Below are positions 59,146-64,000 of a stretch of DNA of 64,000 nt, one piece after another; the first letter of the stretch is position 1, and the number at the start of each line of letters is the position of its first letter. A program made the translations under genes and the position numbers. The notes under the pieces were generated by a model, which was not told the DNA's origin, did not search any database, and saw nothing but the letters and a program-made list of their open reading frames with translations. The stretch is from RDXT01 sp033765305 (GTDB lineage Bacteria; Bacteroidota; Bacteroidia; J057): NCBI GenBank assembly GCA_033765305.1, contig JANRID010000014.1, positions 1 to 64,000 of the forward strand, in the 5' to 3' direction.

Positions 59146-62100
59146 ATGGAAAAACCCGCCCTGCTGCAAGCCGCCGAACAAGCCCTCGGCTACTCCTTCG
59201 AGAAGGTGCTATACATTCACTCCTACTTCAATAGCGAGTATATCTATCCCGACTCCTACCGCGCCGTCATGACCTGGCAGCAGGAGATGGTGCGCGACGG
59301 CCACGGCGGCACGGCTTTCATCGACAGCGAAGGCCGCCTGCTGGGGATCAACCTCTATGCCGAAACCCTTGATCCTGCGGGCATCCAACGCCTGCTGGCC
59401 CTGGGCCTGCCCGATCTGCTGGCCCTCAACCTGAACCAGACCGGTGTGGACCGCTTCGCCTTCACGGCGCGGCAGCCGCAGCTGATGTATGTGAACCTCA
59501 GCCAGAACGCAGCCCTTACCGAGCTGCGCTTCGACTATTGCCCGGCGCAGCTCCGCATCCTCGACCTCTACGACAGCCGCGTGCAGGCCCTGGACCTGCC
59601 TGCGGGGCTGGATGCCCTCTACCGGCTCGACGCTGCCCGAAATAAAAACCTCGCCCGCCTCACCTTCGGCGGGCCCTGCCCGCAGCTCTGGTTTCTGGAC
59701 CTGAGCGAAAACCAGCTCAGGGAGCTGGACTTCCCGGCGGGCTTCCCGGCCCTGCAGTATCTGTTTCTGCGGAAGAACCAGCTGGCGAAGCTGGAATTTG
59801 GGGGGAGGATGGAGGGGCTGGAGACGCTGGATGTGCGGGAGAATCAGCTGCGGGAGCTGCCGGATCAATTCCTTGACCGCGCACCCAACGCCACGCATCT
59901 TTTTCTCTACAACAACCCATGGGACAGCATCCGCGACGCGGTATCTGCCGAGGAAAAGGGCAACAGCCGGGACAGCATCTTCAGCTTCCTCGAATCGCTG
60001 CGCGGGCCAGTGGACTACCTGCTGGAAGCCAAGCTGATCCTGGTCGGCAATGGCGAGGTCGGCAAGACCTCCATCCGGCGCAAGCTGATCAATGAACAAG
60101 CACCTCTGCCCAGAAAAGAGGAGCGCACCCCAGCCATCGAGGTGGAGCCCTATGTGGTGAAAAATCTGCCCTCGACTTTTACCCAACTGCCCGACGAGCG
60201 GGATTTTACCTTCAACATCTGGGACTTTGGCGGGCAGGGCCGCTACCGCGAAATTCAGCAGATCTTCTGCAGCCAGAAATCGCTCTACCTCTTCGTAACC
60301 TCATGGGATGACCAGCCTGAGCAGAAAAAAGCGCTGGAAGATTATGTGAGCTTCGAATACTGGCTGGACATGGTGACCGCCTACGGCCACGACCCGGAGC
60401 AGGCGCAGTCCAGTCCGGTGCTGGTGGTGATCAATAAGACAGAGGACGAACAGTATGCCGATGTGGAAAAGACAAGCCTTCGCAAAAGCTACCCCCACAT
60501 CCACGCGCAGGAAATTTATACGAGTTGCCTGACCCTGAGAGGATTCCAAGATCTTCGCAGTGCCATTCGCAGCCTGATTCCCCGCATCAGCCCCGATATT
60601 TTTACCACCCGGCGCAACAGCAAGTGGCTGAATGTCAAACAGCTCCTTGAAGGCCGCCGTAAGGAAAAGAAAATCACCTACGCCGATTACGAGGCCCTCT
60701 GCCTGAAAGAAGGGCTGAGCGAGCAGGATGCCCGCACCTGGATCGGGATGCTGGACCGCATCGGGGCAGTGATCTACTTCGGTCAGCATCCGAAGCTGAA
60801 AGACCTGATCGTGCTGGATCCGGAATGGGTGCGCGAGGCGGTGGTGCATGTGCTGGACAGCAAGCTGCTGCGCAAGGGGGTGCTGTCTCCGGATATGTTC
60901 GACAGCATCTGGCCTGCCTATTCGGAAGCGGATCGCGCTGCCTTTCTGGAGCTGATGCTGGCCTACAAGCTCTGCTACACCCGGCAGGATGCATTTGGCG
61001 AACTGGAATACCTTGTCCCGGCCTGCCTGCCCGCCCAGGCGCCCCCCTTGCCTGATTTCCTCCGGCAGCCTGACTTTGACGTGCGCATCGGCTACAAGCC
61101 CTTTGTGCCCGCAGGCACCGTCAACAAACTGATTGTCACCGTACAGCGCCTCCGGCAGCCCCTGGAAATGCCGGAGACGGCAGAGGGTACGGAAAAGATT
61201 CCGCGTTTCCTTGCCACCCAAGGCATCAGCGTCTATGACAACCTGATGTGGAAAAACACCGCCATCTTCCACGACCCTAGGCACAACGCCTACGCGCAGG
61301 TGCAGGAAAACTGGGACGAAAAGCGCATTGACATCCGCCTTTTCGGACAGCAGGTCCGGCCCCTCTACGAAACCCTCGAAGCGCTGCTGCAGGAGCTCAA
61401 CGACGAGCTGAAAGCCACCCGCTACATCCGGGGGCTGGAGGTAGAGGCGAAGGGGCTGGATGGAAGTAAATGGGTGGATATGAACTATTTACGAGAAAAA
61501 CGACAATTCTTCTTTAATGAATCTATGAATCCATCCCGTGAAATACAAGACCATATCGCTGCTGGCCGCATCGAGCAGGCGCTGAAATCATTAGCCCAGC
61601 AACTGCCTGCTGGCCATCGGAATGAAGCGATTTCTTTGCAGGGGCGCTTTGCTAGGCTGCAAACAGACATCATCCGCGGCACAAAAACCACTGCTGAAAT
61701 CAATGTGGAGCGGAACCAGATTGTCAGTGCAATTCTGCAGCTTGCAAAGTTGTTGGATGAGCAATATTCCAACTCTGGGCCTCTCGACAAACCGACGACT
61801 CCAGTGCCGCCTTACCCTGATTCTTCTGCTAAACCTATCCTCTTCCTCGCCGCTAATCCCGCAAACGAAACCCGCATACAGACAGATAAGGAGCACCGCG
61901 AGCTGAAAGCCGAGTTTGAGCGGGGGGCCGCAGGGCGGTCGCGGTACACCTTCCTTCAGCCGCAGTTTGCGGTTACGATCGGCGAGCTGCAGCGCGCCCT
62001 GGATGCCCGTCCCGCTATCATCCACTTCTCCGGGCATGGGCTGGAAGACGGAATCATCATTAGCAATGAGCAAAATCAGGCGCAATTATTGGGCGAGCCA

Positions 62101-62400
62101 GCTTTGCGGCGCATTTTCAATCGGGCCAAGGACCATACCGAGCTGCTGTTACTCAACGCATGTTTTTCTGCCGTTCAAGCTCAGATCATCTCAGGGTTTG
62201 GCATCTACGTGGTCGGAGCCAACCGGGCGGTGCAGGATGACGCCTGTGTGCAGTTCTCCAAGGCGTTTTATAGCGCGCTGGGCAGGGGAAAAAGCTACCA
62301 GGATGCCTACGATGAAGCGATCACGGCAGTCAGCGTCCACCACCCCACTGAAGAAGCCAAGTTTGAAGCCTGGCACAATGGCAAAAAACTGGATTGGTGA
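59146..62400 (+). CDS. LRR-Roc-COR GTPase with EAD-like and CHAT protease domains
   Basis: 1084 residues. In order: an N-terminal region (1-85); leucine-rich repeats (about 86-265, for example LWFLDLSENQLRELDF); Roc GTPase with G1 GNGEVGKTS (301-309), G3 D360-F-G-G-Q and G4 N430-K-T-E; a COR-like region (about 490-780); a helical pair resembling effector-associated domain EAD11 (about 796-872, EIQDHIAAGRIEQALKSLAQ, RNEAISLQGRFARLQ, INVERNQIVSAILQL); and a CHAT caspase-like domain (about 895-1065) with H964 in F-S-G-H-G and C1006 in L-N-A-C-F-S. Known relatives belong to NTP-gated conflict or cell-death systems in multicellular-like bacteria. Presumably ligand sensing through LRR/GTPase releases the protease. 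The FGE-type genes directly downstream are the likely partners. A -7-like TATCTTTA is at 59106-59113. Confidence 0.85.
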   Translation: MEKPALLQAAEQALGYSFEKVLYIHSYFNSEYIYPDSYRAVMTWQQEMVRDGHGGTAFIDSEGRLLGINLYAETLDPAGIQRLLALGLPDLLALNLNQTGVDRFAFTARQPQLMYVNLSQNAALTELRFDYCPAQLRILDLYDSRVQALDLPAGLDALYRLDAARNKNLARLTFGGPCPQLWFLDLSENQLRELDFPAGFPALQYLFLRKNQLAKLEFGGRMEGLETLDVRENQLRELPDQFLDRAPNATHLFLYNNPWDSIRDAVSAEEKGNSRDSIFSFLESLRGPVDYLLEAKLILVGNGEVGKTSIRRKLINEQAPLPRKEERTPAIEVEPYVVKNLPSTFTQLPDERDFTFNIWDFGGQGRYREIQQIFCSQKSLYLFVTSWDDQPEQKKALEDYVSFEYWLDMVTAYGHDPEQAQSSPVLVVINKTEDEQYADVEKTSLRKSYPHIHAQEIYTSCLTLRGFQDLRSAIRSLIPRISPDIFTTRRNSKWLNVKQLLEGRRKEKKITYADYEALCLKEGLSEQDARTWIGMLDRIGAVIYFGQHPKLKDLIVLDPEWVREAVVHVLDSKLLRKGVLSPDMFDSIWPAYSEADRAAFLELMLAYKLCYTRQDAFGELEYLVPACLPAQAPPLPDFLRQPDFDVRIGYKPFVPAGTVNKLIVTVQRLRQPLEMPETAEGTEKIPRFLATQGISVYDNLMWKNTAIFHDPRHNAYAQVQENWDEKRIDIRLFGQQVRPLYETLEALLQELNDELKATRYIRGLEVEAKGLDGSKWVDMNYLREKRQFFFNESMNPSREIQDHIAAGRIEQALKSLAQQLPAGHRNEAISLQGRFARLQTDIIRGTKTTAEINVERNQIVSAILQLAKLLDEQYSNSGPLDKPTTPVPPYPDSSAKPILFLAANPANETRIQTDKEHRELKAEFERGAAGRSRYTFLQPQFAVTIGELQRALDARPAIIHFSGHGLEDGIIISNEQNQAQLLGEPALRRIFNRAKDHTELLLLNACFSAVQAQIISGFGIYVVGANRAVQDDACVQFSKAFYSALGRGKSYQDAYDEAITAVSVHHPTEEAKFEAWHNGKKLDW

Positions 62401-62402
62401 TC

Positions 62403-63209
62403 ATGAACCACACCCTCCGCGAAACCCTCCCCAACGGCACCACCTTCGAGATGATCCTCGTCGAAGGCGGCAGATTCTGGCGGGGCGAGAACGAAGCGCG
62501 CCACGAGGTGCAGCTCAGTGATTTCTACCTGGGCCGCATGCAGGTCACCCAGGCGCTTTGGCAGGCCGTGACAGGGACCCATCCCGCCGCCTTCCCGCAC
62601 CCGCAGCGGCCCGTGGAGCAGGTCTCCTGGTACGACTGCATCGAGTTCTGCAACGCGCTGAGCGAAATACAAGGTTATGCACCCGTCTATCAAATAAATA
62701 GAGAAAGGAAACACCACCCTAGTAATACGAGTAAATACGATAAAATTAAATGGCTCGTGACCATCCTTCCCCGCGCGGATGGCTACCGCCTGCCCACCGA
62801 GGCCGAGTGGGAGTACGCAGCCCGCGGCGGGTGCTACGCGCAATCATTTGAATATGCAGGCTCGCCGAACGAAAATGAAGCAGCCTGGTGGCACCAGACC
62901 AGCCAGGAGATCAGCCAGCCGGTGGGCCTGAAAGTGCCCAATGCGCTGGGACTCTTCGACATGAGTGGAAATATCCGGGAGTGGGTCTGGGACTGGTACG
63001 ACGGTGCGTATTACCAACGGCTTGGAAAGCATCCGGAGCCTGCTCCCACACCGGTCGGCGCTGATTATGGATCTGATCGAGGGGTTCGTGGAGGTTCGTG
63101 GCTCAACCGCGATGCCAGCTTCTGCTGCGTAGCCTATCGAAACCTCGGCACTCCCGACTTCCGCCTCAACTCTGTTGGTGGTCGTCTCTGTCGCTACCTA
63201 GCTCGGTAG
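62403..63209 (+). CDS. FGE-sulfatase/C-type-lectin-fold protein 1, possible DGR target
   Basis: 268 residues from ATG 62403, two bases after the CHAT gene stop. It has the FGE-sulfatase (SUMF) fold: F-E-M-I-L-V-E-G-G-R-F, W-Y-D-C-I-E-F-C-N-A-L-S, R-L-P-T-E-A-E-W-E-Y-A-A-R-G-G, M-S-G-N-I-R-E-W-V-W-D-W-Y, R-G-V-R-G-G-S-W. Formylglycine-generating enzymes need two active-site cysteines near the C-terminus. The C-C pair here lies within the variable-looking segment, so sulfatase-activation chemistry is doubtful; a binding role is more likely. The last 36 residues form the candidate variable region annotated separately. An internal AT-rich patch (about 62660-62760) suggests mosaic origin. Confidence 0.82.
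   Translation: MNHTLRETLPNGTTFEMILVEGGRFWRGENEARHEVQLSDFYLGRMQVTQALWQAVTGTHPAAFPHPQRPVEQVSWYDCIEFCNALSEIQGYAPVYQINRERKHHPSNTSKYDKIKWLVTILPRADGYRLPTEAEWEYAARGGCYAQSFEYAGSPNENEAAWWHQTSQEISQPVGLKVPNALGLFDMSGNIREWVWDWYDGAYYQRLGKHPEPAPTPVGADYGSDRGVRGGSWLNRDASFCCVAYRNLGTPDFRLNSVGGRLCRYLAR
63099..63209 (+). other. Candidate DGR-type variable region and hairpin at the gene end
   Basis: After R-G-G-S-W (W codon 63099-63101) come 25 codons (63102-63176), of which 23 end in C or T. Many could derive from AAC or AAT codons by change at A positions only, as adenine mutagenesis would produce (CTC, CGC, AGC, TTC, CTC, GGC, ACT, TTC, CTC, TCT, GTT). They are followed by G-G-R-L-C-R (63177-63194), which would be the mutagenic-homing boundary. 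A small hairpin CTACC-N6-GGTAG (63194-63209) closes the gene. Neither template repeat nor reverse transcriptase is in the window. Confidence 0.4.
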
Positions 63210-63233
63210 GGAATTTAGCACTAATCTCTTCCT

Positions 63234-64000
63234 ATGTCGATATCCACCCGCCCCGCTCCCCTCACCCTCGCCACCCTCCAAGACCACATGGTCTGGGTAG
63301 AGGGCGGCGTGTTTGAGATGGGGAGTGATGAGAGTAGCGATGAGCAGCCTATTCATCGCATACAGATTGATAGTTTTTTCTTATGCAGGTATCTTGTTAC
63401 TCAAGAGATCTGGGAGTCGATAACAGCGACTAACCCTTCTGCTTTCCCTCACCCTCAGCGTCCAGTAGAACAAGTCTCTTGGTACGACTGCATTAGATTC
63501 TGTAATGATCTCAGCGATGTGATGGGCTTACAATTTGCCTATCAGATCCATCAAAATACTAGAGATCCGGGCAACAATCATGATTATGGCAATATCAGAT
63601 GCCATGTCATACCTGTAGATGGCGCCAATGGGTATCGCCTTCCAACAGAGGCAGAATGGGAGTATGCTGCTAAAGATGGAGTTTATTTTTTACCCGGAAA
63701 ATCTTACAACTTTCATGAAATATCATGGTGGAAACCAAACTGTCATTCAACTACTCAACCTGTGGGAATAAAGTATCCCAATAGACTTGGACTTTTTGAC
63801 ATGAGCGGCAATGTCCAAGAATGGGTGTGGGATTGGTACGACAGCTATTACAGAAGCTTTGACCAAGACAACATTTTTTATAATCCATTGGGTCCAGTAT
63901 CCGGTGCTCGTCGAGGAGCAAGGGGAGGCGCTTGGAATACTGATAGTAATCAAGGTCTTCGTGCAGCATATCGGGATAATCCGTATCCTAGCAATCACTC
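63234..64000 (+). CDS. FGE-sulfatase/C-type-lectin-fold protein 2 (3' end cut)
   Basis: 255 complete codons from ATG 63234 to the window end, no stop reached. Paralog of the preceding protein: the blocks F-P-H-P-Q-R-P-V-E-Q-V-S-W-Y-D-C-I, R-L-P-T-E-A-E-W-E-Y-A-A and L-G-L-F-D-M-S-G-N-V-Q-E-W-V-W-D-W-Y-D match closely. The last visible part is R-G-A-R-G-G-A-W-N-T-D-S-N-Q-G-L-R-A-A-Y-R-D-N-P, the same end region in which the first copy looks variable. The gene is clearly AT-richer than its neighbour, so the two were not produced by a recent duplication within this genome. The C-terminus lies outside the window. Confidence 0.8.
   Translation, partial: MSISTRPAPLTLATLQDHMVWVEGGVFEMGSDESSDEQPIHRIQIDSFFLCRYLVTQEIWESITATNPSAFPHPQRPVEQVSWYDCIRFCNDLSDVMGLQFAYQIHQNTRDPGNNHDYGNIRCHVIPVDGANGYRLPTEAEWEYAAKDGVYFLPGKSYNFHEISWWKPNCHSTTQPVGIKYPNRLGLFDMSGNVQEWVWDWYDSYYRSFDQDNIFYNPLGPVSGARRGARGGAWNTDSNQGLRAAYRDNPYPSNH

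Noticed and set aside
62394..62402. TTG start for the first FGE-fold gene
   Set aside because: The ATG at 62403, two bases after the preceding stop, gives a normal N-terminus and tight coupling.
1..64000. tRNA, rRNA, integrase or phage genes marking a mobile element
   Set aside because: None was seen on either strand. The AT-rich island at 300-3130 and the conflict locus at the end show compositional signs of transfer but no mobility genes in the window.

Overview
The window looks like chromosomal DNA of a GC-rich member of the Bacteroidota, most likely a Saprospiraceae-type (Saprospiria) organism. Three things suggest this. There are several type IX secretion (T9SS) C-terminal sorting domains, including one gliding-motility-type (CHU_C) tail. 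TAnnTTTG-like -7 promoter boxes recur in front of genes, with weak Shine-Dalgarno signals. The Bacteroidota-style families DUF4907, GH3-like and FGE/CHAT/EAD are present. Genus-level placement is inference.

Layout. (1) 1-3230: the tail of a T9SS cargo gene, then an AT-rich island holding a nuclease-NACHT-type STAND ATPase on the minus strand, with decayed copies of its 3' end behind it. (2) 3231-4502: a lipoprotein. (3) 4616-9944 (minus): a structural [NiFe]-hydrogenase operon (small subunit, large subunit, maturation protease, an unknown protein, a TPR protein), interrupted by an intergenic repeat array. (4) 10137-34301: mostly housekeeping and envelope genes (recJ, lptB, GH3 family, psd, methylmalonyl-CoA epimerase, SLBB and Wzz-like polysaccharide export, ferredoxin-NADP reductase, CPBP protease, etfBA, an Nramp-related transporter, a TlpA-like protein) plus T9SS cargo. 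(5) 34354-44378: acyl-CoA dehydrogenase with a two-site operator, fadD, Kelch/DUF4907, DUF202, a very small T9SS cargo, a glycosyltransferase and a dienelactone hydrolase. (6) 44520-55113: an AspT-type transporter and hypA on plus, then a ten-gene minus-strand operon hypB-F-C-D-E, lipoprotein, NHL protein, nickel transporter, small protein, DUF151 nuclease. (7) 55315-56997: two TetR regulators around a small unknown gene. (8) 57004-59016: GH20 hexosaminidase. (9) 59146-64000: a conflict-system locus with one LRR-Roc-COR-EAD-CHAT protein and at least two tandem FGE/C-type-lectin-fold proteins, the last cut by the window end.

How it fits together. Regions 3 and 6 are 45 kb apart but form one functional unit: a cytosolic, Huc/HupSL-like (group 2a-type) uptake hydrogenase with all six Hyp factors, a maturation protease and a nickel importer. 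Both operons carry the same 18-bp dyad (TTAGAA-N6-TTCTAA) just upstream of a TATATTG -7 box, which suggests one shared regulator.

The most interesting candidate system is region 9. A GTPase-gated caspase-like (CHAT) protease is followed directly by FGE-fold proteins. The first ends in a segment whose codon pattern looks like the variable region of a diversity-generating retroelement. No reverse transcriptase or template repeat is inside the window, so this remains a hypothesis.
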